Assembly: GCA_047030855.1 (NCBI GenBank)
Contig: JBKYIJ010000008.1
Location: forward strand, 1,798,001 to 1,862,000
Source: QVMM01 sp047030855
GTDB lineage: Bacteria; Bacteroidota; Bacteroidia; Bacteroidales; Dysgonomonadaceae
Length of the DNA stretch: 64,000 nt
Reading direction: 5' to 3'
Shown here: positions 42,345 to 49,222 of the stretch, in pieces
How the letters are laid out: each line of letters opens with the position of its first letter
How positions within the stretch are numbered: position 1 is the first letter of the stretch
The notes under the pieces: model-generated
The model's input: the letters and a program-made list of their open reading frames with translations, nothing else
The model's database searches: none
What the model was told of the DNA's origin: nothing
Translations under genes and position numbers: made by a program

Positions 42345-44341
42345 TAAGAGAAGTATACATCGACGGACAACCCATAGACATAAACGACGGCAGCGCGGCA
42401 GGATACATCTTCACGTCGCCCATATTCCGCGATATAACCAAGATACTGTCCAACCGTACAACCACTTACAAAGTGCCCAAAACCACGCACAACCTCACCG
42501 TGTTCGGCTTGGCGGACAATCCCGACATATCGCCCGACTTCCCCTATCGGAAACATACGTTGGAAGAATACCGCGACAGCATCCTCTTTATCCGCGGCGA
42601 ATGTACCCTGCTCAAAGTCGGCGACAAGGACATGGAACTCTCAGTCGTGTGGGGAAGCACCCTCAATATTCTGAAACTGAAAGACAAAAAGCTCCGTGAC
42701 ATGGAGCCTGAAATAGAGAAATCCATAAAATGGAGCGATGAGAATTGGGTACAGGTTTCGTCCGAAGGCGAACCCAAAAAACAGGCGGGTTTTCTGAAAA
42801 TAGACTTTGGACGCGGCGTCAACGATCTTCAATACATACGTCCTTGCGTAACCGTGCAGAAAATACTCGATTTTATCAAAAGTTCCGAAAGCGTCCAAAT
42901 AACTTATCCCGACCGCTTCAACAACATCTTTCCCCAGTTGTGGATACCTTTGCTGACAAATAATGCCGCCGCGTCCACATGGCTCGATTCACGTTACCGC
43001 TGCTATGCGATGTTCAACAACAAATACTATTATGACGGAAATTATACCCTTTTGGGATTGCAGTATACATCGGGGCAGATGCAATGCCTCAAAAATAAGG
43101 AAAACGGCAAGTATACCGAAATATTCACAAAGGAGGGAAAATCCACAGTCATTCTCGATTTCCGTTTCAAAACGAAATTGCCGATTAAGCTTGCAGGAAA
43201 AGTAAACGAAACCTTCACCCTTGTTGTCGAAGCCAAAAGCGCCACGGACGACAGCAAAGTCTATCATTCGCAGTCCTTTCCTCTGACGATGGAAGACGAT
43301 AACACCTACGTCGCCTACGTCGATTCCGATAACTTTTCGTTCGATATTGATGCCGACGCGGGCGATTTCTTCTTTTTGCAGGTTTATTATTCGGGCAACA
43401 ACAATGCCACCCATGCCAGTTTTTCCCTGAGTTACATCGTGCCCTACGTGACAGCTTTGGTTATGCAGATCAGTATAAACTACAAAGAAGTGAAACCCGG
43501 CGACAACTATCCCCTCGTTCCCAACCTGCCCGACCTCAAGATCGTAGACTTCCTCAAGGCGCTGATGCAGATGTTCGGGCTGTTTGCCCATTACGACTAC
43601 AACAACCAGTACGAGGAGGACGGAACGGGAAAGAAAATAGACGTCATCCGCTTCCTTGCCATAGACGATATGTACGGTAAGAAAAAAGACGCTCCCGACT
43701 GGACGCCCCTGCTTGTCGACACGGGCAAAGGACGCTTCAACCTCAGCTTCACCTACGGCGACTATACGCAGAAGAACCTGCTCACCTACAAAGACGACGA
43801 CACCGTGTCGCCCGATACGCGGCAGAACGCCGACGGCGTTATAGCCATCGACAACAAAGCCCTGCCCGACGAAGACAAAAAGCTTGCCGAGCTGCCCTTC
43901 GCCCCCAGCGACAACGTCACAGACGACAACGGCAACACCTATGCCCTTATCCCCCTCTTCGACAGCGGTGGCGGCACGCAAAACGTTACGGATAGAGTGT
44001 TGAGACAGAATACTTTTACCAATGATATTGGTAAATATTTGTCAGCACAATTTCATGCAAATCAATTCTTTACGGATAAAGAAAACGCTATTTTACCAGA
44101 CGATGCAGGGCTTTTGAACAGTTATTATGATTCTTTCCGAACGGTTCTTAATCGTCCCGTGCTGGCGGAATGTTCGGTGTATCTCAAAGATATGGATCTG
44201 ATCACGTTCCGTGAAGACACGCCCGTGTATATCGACGGGGTGTATTATATGCCCATCGAAGTAACCGTGCAGCCCAACTCGGTGGCAAAGTGCAAACTGA
44301 TAAAAATGCCTTACTGGGAAAGTAAAACTACTTTGCCCTGA
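42341..44341 (+). CDS. Large tail-tip/receptor-binding-type protein with exchangeable C-terminus
   Basis: A 666-residue protein, last of the tail module. The N-terminal part (MIREVYIDGQPIDINDGSAA, ILSNRTTTYKVPKTTHNLTV) is typical of distal tail or tail-associated proteins of this group. The middle is a beta-rich body. Between 43985 and about 44150 the DNA is AT-rich and the protein differs in style (DRVLRQNTFTNDIGKYLSAQ, FHANQFFTDKENAILPDDAG). The last 77 codons (LLNSYYDSFRTVLNRPVLAE then CSVYLKDMDLITFRED to LIKMPYWESK) are repeated twice downstream without start codons. The end therefore looks like a segment that can be swapped. It converges on a small lipoprotein gene on the other strand. 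Confidence 0.75.
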   Translation: MIREVYIDGQPIDINDGSAAGYIFTSPIFRDITKILSNRTTTYKVPKTTHNLTVFGLADNPDISPDFPYRKHTLEEYRDSILFIRGECTLLKVGDKDMELSVVWGSTLNILKLKDKKLRDMEPEIEKSIKWSDENWVQVSSEGEPKKQAGFLKIDFGRGVNDLQYIRPCVTVQKILDFIKSSESVQITYPDRFNNIFPQLWIPLLTNNAAASTWLDSRYRCYAMFNNKYYYDGNYTLLGLQYTSGQMQCLKNKENGKYTEIFTKEGKSTVILDFRFKTKLPIKLAGKVNETFTLVVEAKSATDDSKVYHSQSFPLTMEDDNTYVAYVDSDNFSFDIDADAGDFFFLQVYYSGNNNATHASFSLSYIVPYVTALVMQISINYKEVKPGDNYPLVPNLPDLKIVDFLKALMQMFGLFAHYDYNNQYEEDGTGKKIDVIRFLAIDDMYGKKKDAPDWTPLLVDTGKGRFNLSFTYGDYTQKNLLTYKDDDTVSPDTRQNADGVIAIDNKALPDEDKKLAELPFAPSDNVTDDNGNTYALIPLFDSGGGTQNVTDRVLRQNTFTNDIGKYLSAQFHANQFFTDKENAILPDDAGLLNSYYDSFRTVLNRPVLAECSVYLKDMDLITFREDTPVYIDGVYYMPIEVTVQPNSVAKCKLIKMPYWESKTTLP

Positions 44342-44361
44342 TAAAAGGAGTTATACCTGTG

Positions 44362-44655
44362 TTAGGAGCCTCTTTTAAGTCTATTATATATAATTTTCTC
44401 CTTTGTCAGTTTATATTCTCCCCAAACCCATGTATTGATTATAGAATGGGTATATTTGTCATAAAGTATACAAGTACTTATTCCGTTTCGGAATTGATAG
44501 ACCGTGGAGTCCGCAAATTCTATCCTGTACCAGTCGCCCGCAATGGTGCCGGGGTCGATGTACACAGGTTCGGGTTCCTTGGTTTTGTCATCGTCGCCGC
44601 AAGCGGCGAACGCCAGCGGCAACGCCGCCAACAGCGCAAACAATATCTTTTTCAT
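44362..44655 (-). CDS. Small lipoprotein, array copy 1
   Basis: A 97-residue lipoprotein: signal MKKILFALLAALPLAFAAC with lipobox, then GDDDKTKEPEPVYIDPGTIA. The N-terminal 55 residues match copy 2 almost exactly, and the end is shared in part (EYKLTKEKIIY). The middle (FRNGISTCILYDKYTHSIIN then TWVWG) differs. A promoter of its own (minus-strand TACATTTG at 44689-44696) drives it against the tail gene, which fits a gene expressed in the lysogen. The arrangement resembles phage lipoproteins that block adsorption or DNA entry (such as T5 Llp); this role is inferred. Confidence 0.8.
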   Translation of the reverse strand: MKKILFALLAALPLAFAACGDDDKTKEPEPVYIDPGTIAGDWYRIEFADSTVYQFRNGISTCILYDKYTHSIINTWVWGEYKLTKEKIIYNRLKRGS

Positions 44656-44688
44656 AACTTTCGTATTCCTTTTTTTTCGTACTGAAAG

Positions 44689-44696
44689 CAAATGTA
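44689..44696 (-). promoter_or_regulatory. Promoter of lipoprotein copy 1
   Basis: TACATTTG on the minus strand fits TAnnTTTG, 33 bases before the start codon. The same element occurs at 45340-45347 and 45972-45979 before copies 2 and 3. Confidence 0.65.
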
Positions 44697-44752
44697 AAAA
44701 AATAACCGACAGAATACAGTTAATGTGTGTTAATTAATCGAAGCGTAGCGAA

Positions 44753-44980
44753 GGGCTTATAAATAATTATTATTCATCCTCTCAGGCGGTGCTGAACCGT
44801 CCCGTGCTGGCGGAATGTTCGGTATATCTCAAGGATATGGATCTGATCACGTTCCGTGAAGACACGCCCGTGTATATCGACGGGGTCTACTATATGCCCA
44901 TTGAGGTAACCGTACAACCCAACTCCGTGGCTAAGTGCAAACTGATCAAAATGCCTTACTGGGAAAGCAAGGCTATTTAG
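44753..44980 (+). pseudogene. Silent copy of the tail-tip gene 3' end (cassette 2)
   Basis: A 75-codon segment reading GLINNYYSSSQAVLNRPVLA and on to LIKMPYWESKAI, homologous to the last 77 codons of the tail-tip gene. An upstream in-frame TAA and the lack of a start codon or ribosome site mean it cannot be translated by itself. Third-position differences from the intact gene are frequent while the protein is kept, so it was under coding selection until recently or is renewed by conversion. Confidence 0.8.
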
Positions 44981-45006
44981 CTCTTGTATAACGAACTGTA
45001 TCTGTG

Positions 45007-45306
45007 TTAGCAGCCTCTTTTAGGGTTACCGTAAATGTATATAATTTTCTCTTTTGTCAGTCTATATTCTCCCCATTCTATTTTACCTATAATCGATTTA
45101 GAGTATTTATCGTAGGTAATTCGTGTGCTTGTTCCGTTTCGGAACTGATAGACAGTGGAATCCGCAAATTCTATTCTGTACCAATCCCCCGCAATGGTGC
45201 CGGGGTCGATGTACACGGGTTCGGGTTCCTTGGTTTTGTCGTCGTCCCCGCAAGCGGCGAACGCCAGCGGCAACGCCGCCAACAGCATAAACAATATCTT
45301 TTTCAT
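45007..45306 (-). CDS. Small lipoprotein, array copy 2
   Basis: A 99-residue lipoprotein. The signal (MKKILFMLLAALPLAFAAC) and the following GDDDKTKEPEPVYIDPGTIA are the same as in copy 1 apart from one residue. The C-terminal 40 residues differ: FRNGTSTRITYDKYSKSIIG and KIEWGEYRLTKEKIIYIYGN. The pattern (constant start, changing end) parallels proteins selected for specificity. Faces silent cassette 2. Confidence 0.8.
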   Translation of the reverse strand: MKKILFMLLAALPLAFAACGDDDKTKEPEPVYIDPGTIAGDWYRIEFADSTVYQFRNGTSTRITYDKYSKSIIGKIEWGEYRLTKEKIIYIYGNPKRGC

Positions 45307-45339
45307 AACTTTCGTATTCCTTTTTTTTCGTACTGAAAG

Positions 45340-45347
45340 CAAATGTA
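45340..45347 (-). promoter_or_regulatory. Promoter of lipoprotein copy 2
   Basis: Minus-strand TACATTTG, 34 bases before the start codon. Confidence 0.65.
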
Positions 45348-45403
45348 AAAAAATAACCGACAGAATACAGTTAATGTGTGTTAATTAATCGAAGCGTAGC
45401 GAA

Positions 45404-45631
45404 GGGCTTATAAATAATTATTATTCCTCCTTTCAGGCGGTGCTTAACCGTCCCGTGCTGGCGGAATGTTCGGTGTACCTCAAGGATATGGATCTGATCA
45501 CGTTCCGTGAAGATACGCCCGTATATATCGACGGCGTGTATTATATGCCTATCGAGGTAACCGTACAACCCAACTCGGTGGCAAAATGCAAACTGATCAA
45601 AATGCCTTACTGGGAAAATAAGACTACTTAA
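45404..45631 (+). pseudogene. Silent copy of the tail-tip gene 3' end (cassette 3)
   Basis: A 75-codon segment (GLINNYYSSFQAVLNRPVLA to LIKMPYWENKTT) with the same layout as cassette 2: in-frame stop upstream, no start, terminating codon kept. It differs from both other copies at scattered third positions. Confidence 0.8.
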
Positions 45632-45657
45632 CTCTTGCGTAGCGAGTTGTGTCCATA

Positions 45658-45938
45658 TTAGAAAACTCTTTTAGGGTATAAAAAGATTATTTTTTCCTTT
45701 GTCAGTTTATATTCTCCTCTTTCTCGCTTTTCATTTATAGTTTGAGTATATTTATCATAGACAATAAATGTTCCAGTCTGGTTTCGGAATTGGTAAACCA
45801 CAGAATCAGCATAATCAATATAATACCAGTCGCCCGCAATGGTGCCGGGGTCGATGTACACAGGTTCGGGTTCTTTGGTTTTGTCATCGTCCCCGCAAGC
45901 GGCAACGCCGCCAACAGCGCAAACAATATCTTTTTCAT
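45658..45938 (-). pseudogene. Lipoprotein array copy 3, broken by a 13-base deletion
   Basis: The gene starts as in the other copies (MKKILFALLAALPLA) but lacks 13 bases that lie between two GCCGCT repeats in copies 1 and 2. The deletion removes the lipobox cysteine and shifts the frame. After it, the expected sequence continues in another frame (YIDPGTIAGDWYYIDYADSV, then FRNQTGTFIVYDKYTQTINE) to a stop at 45658. Loss by slippage between the 6-base repeats is the simplest cause. The promoter (45972-45979) is intact. Confidence 0.85.
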
Positions 45939-45971
45939 AACTTTAATATTCCTTTTTTTTCGTACTGAAAG

Positions 45972-45979
45972 CAAATGTA
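45972..45979 (-). promoter_or_regulatory. Promoter of broken lipoprotein copy 3
   Basis: Minus-strand TACATTTG, 34 bases before the ATG at 45938. Confidence 0.6.
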
Positions 45980-46101
45980 GGTAAATTAATGAATAGTACA
46001 CTTCTTGATATGTTAAAATGTGTTTTGTTTTTTTAGGATTATGTGTTAATGTCAGGCGATTATTATTGGAGGAATGAGGGGCTTGATTTGCAAAAAGATA
46101 T

Positions 46102-46109
46102 TACTTTTG
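46102..46109 (+). promoter_or_regulatory. -7 promoter element (TACTTTTG) for the metal transporter gene
   Basis: Exact TAnnTTTG match, 22 bases before the start at 46131. No palindrome like the late-operon box is present here. Confidence 0.6.
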
Positions 46110-46130
46110 TACTGAACTTTTATTTGCTCT

Positions 46131-47093
46131 ATGCAGGACGATACTTCGCGGAACAGAATTTTACGTAAGACTTCGTGGATCAGTACGATAGGTAATGCCG
46201 TTTTGTCGGTTGCCAAGATAGTCGTGGGTTTTATTTCGGGCAGTATTGCCGTGATCGGCGACGGGATCGACTCGGCGACGGATGTCGTGATATCGCTGGT
46301 TATGCTGGTTACGTCGCGCATCGTGACGCGTCCGCCGGACTGCAAGTATGCCTACGGTTACGATAAGGCGGAGAGCATCAGTACGAAAATCCTTTCTTTC
46401 GTTATCTTTTATGCGGGAATGCAGATGCTGGTTTCGTCGGCGAAAAATATTTTTCAGCCCGAGATGAAGTCGATGCCTTCAGCGATTGCGGTGTATGTTA
46501 CGGTTTTCTCGATTATGGGTAAACTTTGTTTATCGTGGTATCAGTATCGTCAGGGCAGGCGGGCGGGTAGCCAGATGCTGATGGCTAACGCCAAGAATAT
46601 GCGCAACGATGTGATTATTTCGCTGGGCGTTTTGCTGGGACTGGTGTTTACTTTTGTTTTTAAATTGCCTGTGCTGGATTCGGTTACGGGATTGATAATA
46701 AGCGTATATATCCTGAGGTCGGCTGTCGGTGTCTTTATGGATTCTAACGTGGAGCTTATGGACGGCGTGAAGGATACGAAGGTGTACAATCAGATATTCG
46801 ATGCCGTGGACAGGGTGCCGGGGGCGTATAATCCGCACCGCGTACGTTCGCGCCAGATCGGCGGCAAGTATATGATTTCGCTCGATATCGAGGTGGACGG
46901 TTCGATTTCGCTGAACGAGGCGCACGAAATTGCGGAGGCTGTCGAGGACAGCATTAAGGCGTCGGTGGACAATGTGTATGATATTGTGGTGCATGTCGAA
47001 CCGAAAGACAGGCAGCATGATGCCGAGATGTTCGGGGTGAAGAAAGACATGGTACGAACGGAAGAGGATAAGAAAAACGGGCTTTTTGAATAA
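46131..47093 (+). CDS. Cation diffusion facilitator (CDF) metal efflux transporter
   Basis: A 320-residue inner-membrane transporter that exports divalent metals such as Zn(II), Fe(II) or Mn(II) in exchange for protons. Six membrane helices are visible; helix 2 carries the metal-site GDGIDSATDV (a variant of the HxxxD/DxxxD signature) and helix 5 carries NMRNDVIISLGVLLGLV (usual form H-x3-D, here N-x3-D). The cytoplasmic C-terminal domain (residues 205-300) has SLDIEVDGSISLNEAHEIAE and VYDIVVHVEP. The GDGIDS and N-x3-D variants differ from ZitB/FieF zinc sites, so the metal is uncertain. It lies between two units with Fur-like boxes. Confidence 0.9.
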   Translation: MQDDTSRNRILRKTSWISTIGNAVLSVAKIVVGFISGSIAVIGDGIDSATDVVISLVMLVTSRIVTRPPDCKYAYGYDKAESISTKILSFVIFYAGMQMLVSSAKNIFQPEMKSMPSAIAVYVTVFSIMGKLCLSWYQYRQGRRAGSQMLMANAKNMRNDVIISLGVLLGLVFTFVFKLPVLDSVTGLIISVYILRSAVGVFMDSNVELMDGVKDTKVYNQIFDAVDRVPGAYNPHRVRSRQIGGKYMISLDIEVDGSISLNEAHEIAEAVEDSIKASVDNVYDIVVHVEPKDRQHDAEMFGVKKDMVRTEEDKKNGLFE

Positions 47094-47157
47094 AGCCCGT
47101 TCTTTTGTTTTGGACTGATTTTTCTCTCACATTTTTAAGATAAAAAACTTCCTTATA

Positions 47158-47176
47158 ATTTAGAATCATTCTAAAT
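47158..47176. promoter_or_regulatory. Second copy of the late-operon palindrome (Fur-family-like box)
   Basis: ATTTAGAATCATTCTAAAT, identical to the core of 38124-38148 and in the same place relative to the next promoter. The identity extends rightward over AAT to the -7 element with few changes. Confidence 0.75.
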
Positions 47177-47183
47177 AATGTTG

Positions 47184-47191
47184 TATCTTTG
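47184..47191 (+). promoter_or_regulatory. -7 element (TATCTTTG) of the second late transcription unit
   Basis: Same octamer as at 38154-38161, 24 bases before the start codon at 47215. Confidence 0.72.
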
Positions 47192-47214
47192 CGTATATCT
47201 AAAACTATATTTTT

Positions 47215-48033
47215 ATGGCAGGAAAAAGCAAAAATGACAAGACTATTGTCCTTGATATTCAGGTGAGATATGGAGAAGCGATCGGGAAAATTACGGAATG
47301 TAAGAAACAGATCGATGAACTGAATAAATCGAACAATGAACTGAAAAAGCAGCTGAAAGAGGGTGAAATATCGCAAAAAGAATTTACTAAAGCCGTTGAT
47401 GCCAATAAAGCCAGCATTTCATTGTATAACAAAGAGATAAAAACTTTGAAAGATGAAATACGGAATAATGTCGCTACACAATTGTTGTTTGAGAATAACC
47501 TGAAATCTTTAAGAGGGCAGATCGAAAATACTGACAACGCTCTTAAATCATTAAACAATTCATTGCAGGAAAGTGCAAAGCGAAGAGAATTGGAACAAAC
47601 ATTGCAGAGCCTGAGAACGGAGTTTAGCAATACGCAATCGGCAAGTTTGAGTTTTCAGGCTAATATCGGAGACTACAACAATATTTCGGCAGAGGCTCTC
47701 GAGGCTTTGAAAAACATAGACTCCAATACTCAAAATAATAACCTATATAGAACGACAAGCCTTGTTATTTCGCTATCATCCAATCAACAAAATGTATATC
47801 TACCAAGTGATGCGTACCGAGGAACGGTTATCTGGCTAAAACAATGGAGCCAAGGTTATATAAGAATATATCCTCCTAATGGGCAAAAATTATATGACGA
47901 CAGCACAGAAAATAGCTATATAGATGTAGGTGAGGGATATATGGCAATGTGTATATTTATTGATAATATATCATTTTCATCAGACCCCGATAATAGGTAT
48001 GGAGTTTGGCTGCTGAGTAAGTTTAAATTTTAA
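47215..48033 (+). CDS. Tape-measure-like coiled-coil start joined to a beta-type tail end
   Basis: A 272-residue protein. Residues 1-160 form a long coiled coil (LDIQVRYGEAIGKITECKKQ, IDELNKSNNELKKQLKEGEI, SQKEFTKAVDANKASISLYN) of the kind that opens phage tape measure proteins in Bacteroidales. A complete tape measure is normally over 700 residues, so this is a truncated version. The final 100 residues (LVISLSSNQQNVYLPSDAYR, GTVIWLKQWSQGYIRIYPPN) are beta-like and resemble small tail-fibre tips. Promoter and operator match those of the terminase operon. The 3' end overlaps a lipoprotein gene on the other strand by four bases. Confidence 0.65.
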   Translation: MAGKSKNDKTIVLDIQVRYGEAIGKITECKKQIDELNKSNNELKKQLKEGEISQKEFTKAVDANKASISLYNKEIKTLKDEIRNNVATQLLFENNLKSLRGQIENTDNALKSLNNSLQESAKRRELEQTLQSLRTEFSNTQSASLSFQANIGDYNNISAEALEALKNIDSNTQNNNLYRTTSLVISLSSNQQNVYLPSDAYRGTVIWLKQWSQGYIRIYPPNGQKLYDDSTENSYIDVGEGYMAMCIFIDNISFSSDPDNRYGVWLLSKFKF

Positions 48034-48539
48034 GGTTTAGTGTATTCAATAATCAGGAACGAATAAGTTGGGAGAGATTCAATAGCACCATTTCTAATAA
48101 GTATCTTATAATTATTATAAGTCCAAGATAGAGAGTCCTGTTTTAAAGAGTCGCCATAGCCAGTGGAACTTGTTTGTATTTCTATCTTTTGAGGGGGATT
48201 TAACTTATCTACTTCTTTTAAAAAGAATTGATAATCTCCCTCATACCTCAAGTAACAACGGCTGATCATTTTTAATTTATTATTATCAAGATGGTAAAAG
48301 ACAGTAGGCTCTCCACTATAATTTTTCTTTTTACTTAATAAGTCCTGCGATTGTTCAGTGTCGTACTTAATATTTGATTTATCCGTATTGAAAGAATATT
48401 GTAACATACTTTGTAGACCTTTCTCGGTATATGTGCCATCGGCATTATACACTTCGTCTGTAGTTGGATTGTTATCATCGTCGCTCGAGCAAGCAGTAAA
48501 TAAGCAAATAGTAAATAAAATGTAAAATATCTTTTTCAT
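48030..48539 (-). CDS. Lipoprotein facing the tape-measure-like gene
   Basis: A 169-residue lipoprotein; signal MKKIFYILFTICLFTAC followed by SSDDDNNPTTDEVYN. The mature part (ADGTYTEKGLQSMLQYSFNT, VFYHLDNNKLKMISRCYLRY) has no recognised domain. Its position, tail-to-tail with a phage late gene, repeats the layout of the three array lipoproteins, though the sequence is different. The start at 48539 gives the proper signal; an upstream start overlaps the small membrane gene. Confidence 0.75.
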   Translation of the reverse strand: MKKIFYILFTICLFTACSSDDDNNPTTDEVYNADGTYTEKGLQSMLQYSFNTDKSNIKYDTEQSQDLLSKKKNYSGEPTVFYHLDNNKLKMISRCYLRYEGDYQFFLKEVDKLNPPQKIEIQTSSTGYGDSLKQDSLSWTYNNYKILIRNGAIESLPTYSFLIIEYTKP

Positions 48540-48549
48540 AGCATGTATA

Positions 48550-48711
48550 TTATTCATTATCCTCCTCTTCGTCGGCTGTCAATAGCTCTTTTATCGTTTT
48601 TAGGTAGTATTTGATGGTGCTTACATCATCAGTCATCTTCCATAATTTGAAAAATAGGATAAGGTTAAGCAATCCGATTACGATAAGGACAATGGGTATA
48701 ATTAATTCCAT
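48550..48711 (-). CDS. Tiny membrane protein with charged tail
   Basis: A 53-residue protein: MELIIPIVLIVIGLLNLILF as one membrane helix, then FKLWKMTDDVSTIKYYLKTI and an acidic tail (ELLTADEEEDNE). It is 10 bases upstream of the facing lipoprotein gene on the same strand, so the two are co-transcribed. Holin-like or accessory role is possible; no family recognised. Confidence 0.6.
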   Translation of the reverse strand: MELIIPIVLIVIGLLNLILFFKLWKMTDDVSTIKYYLKTIKELLTADEEEDNE

Positions 48712-48743
48712 AATTCAGTTTAAATTAAAAACCTTGTAAATAT

Positions 48744-49079
48744 ATGAAAATTATTTATAACAAACACCTACCCCCCAAAGGATATGCCGCAATAAACATC
48801 TGTGGCGTTATCTTTGCCCGCAGTCAATACAAACCTATAAGTGAGCGTACAAAACGCCACGAAACAATACATACGCGGCAAATAGCCGAGTTATTGGTGG
48901 TAATATTCTATTTATGGTACGGGATTGAGTGGATTGTTCGGTTGATACAATACCGGAATAAAAAGGAAGCCTACCGCAATATATCTTTCGAGCGTGAAGC
49001 CTATGCCAATGATCAGGACGATACATACCTCAAGAAGCGTAAATTATATGCGTTTGTGTGGTATTTAAAGAAAGTTTAA
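48744..49079 (+). CDS. Small HExxH membrane protein (minimal zincin-like)
   Basis: A 111-residue protein. HETIHTRQ at about residues 40-47 is an HExxH motif, followed by a membrane helix (IAELLVVIFYLWYGIEWIVR) and, after a short polar loop, NISFEREAYANDQDD, where the Glu could be the third metal ligand. This layout (HExxH plus distal E in a helix) is seen in a family of small proteins in Bacteroidales prophages. A peptidase activity is not proven. It runs opposite to the two genes on its left and away from the phage late gene. Confidence 0.7.
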   Translation: MKIIYNKHLPPKGYAAINICGVIFARSQYKPISERTKRHETIHTRQIAELLVVIFYLWYGIEWIVRLIQYRNKKEAYRNISFEREAYANDQDDTYLKKRKLYAFVWYLKKV

Positions 49080-49222
49080 TCGGGGTTTAAAGGTTGTTTA
49101 GCTACATCAAACAATATAGATTCTATCTTTTTTGCCGATTCCGTTATCTCCCATAAACCAATGATAAGGTCACAAGCGGTGTCCTCAGTTAAGTCTGATG
49201 TATATAAAGCATCCTCTTTCAT
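49076..49222 (-). CDS. Tiny acidic protein of unknown function
   Basis: A 48-residue frame (KEDALYTSDLTEDTACDLII, GLWEITESAKKIESILFDVA) with good amphipathic composition. It overlaps the stop of the convergent HExxH gene by four bases. An upstream frame on the same strand (about 49223-49370) reads LSYKDACEIVQKEYCEAYNA with three consecutive cysteines later but has no start codon and may be a remnant. Confidence 0.5.
   Translation of the reverse strand: MKEDALYTSDLTEDTACDLIIGLWEITESAKKIESILFDVAKQPLNPD

Larger units (their letters stand above)
44153..45985 (+). repeat. Tandem array: three units of tail-gene 3' end plus opposing lipoprotein gene
   Basis: The same landmark (CGTCCCGTGCTGGCGGAATG) occurs at 44153, 44798 and 45449, giving unit lengths of 645 and 651 bases. 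Each unit holds the constant 3' end of the tail-tip gene on the plus strand, about 20-60 bases of spacer, then a small lipoprotein gene with its own promoter on the minus strand. The stretches 44646-44790 and 45297-45440 are nearly identical by eye. Only the first tail segment is joined to a full gene. No inverted repeats or recombinase gene are present. Confidence 0.85.

Noticed and set aside
44153..45985. Phase-variable shufflon or diversity-generating retroelement
   Set aside because: No inverted repeats around the cassettes, no recombinase or reverse transcriptase gene, and no adenine-biased template repeat were seen. Direct repeats only.
23035..49222. Mu-like transposable phage
   Set aside because: No DDE transposase, MuB-like ATPase or Mor-type activator is present; the terminase is of the gp3-associated type.
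31646..49222. CRISPR array or anti-CRISPR locus
   Set aside because: No regularly spaced short repeats and no cas gene occur; the only regular repeats are the 645-651-base units.
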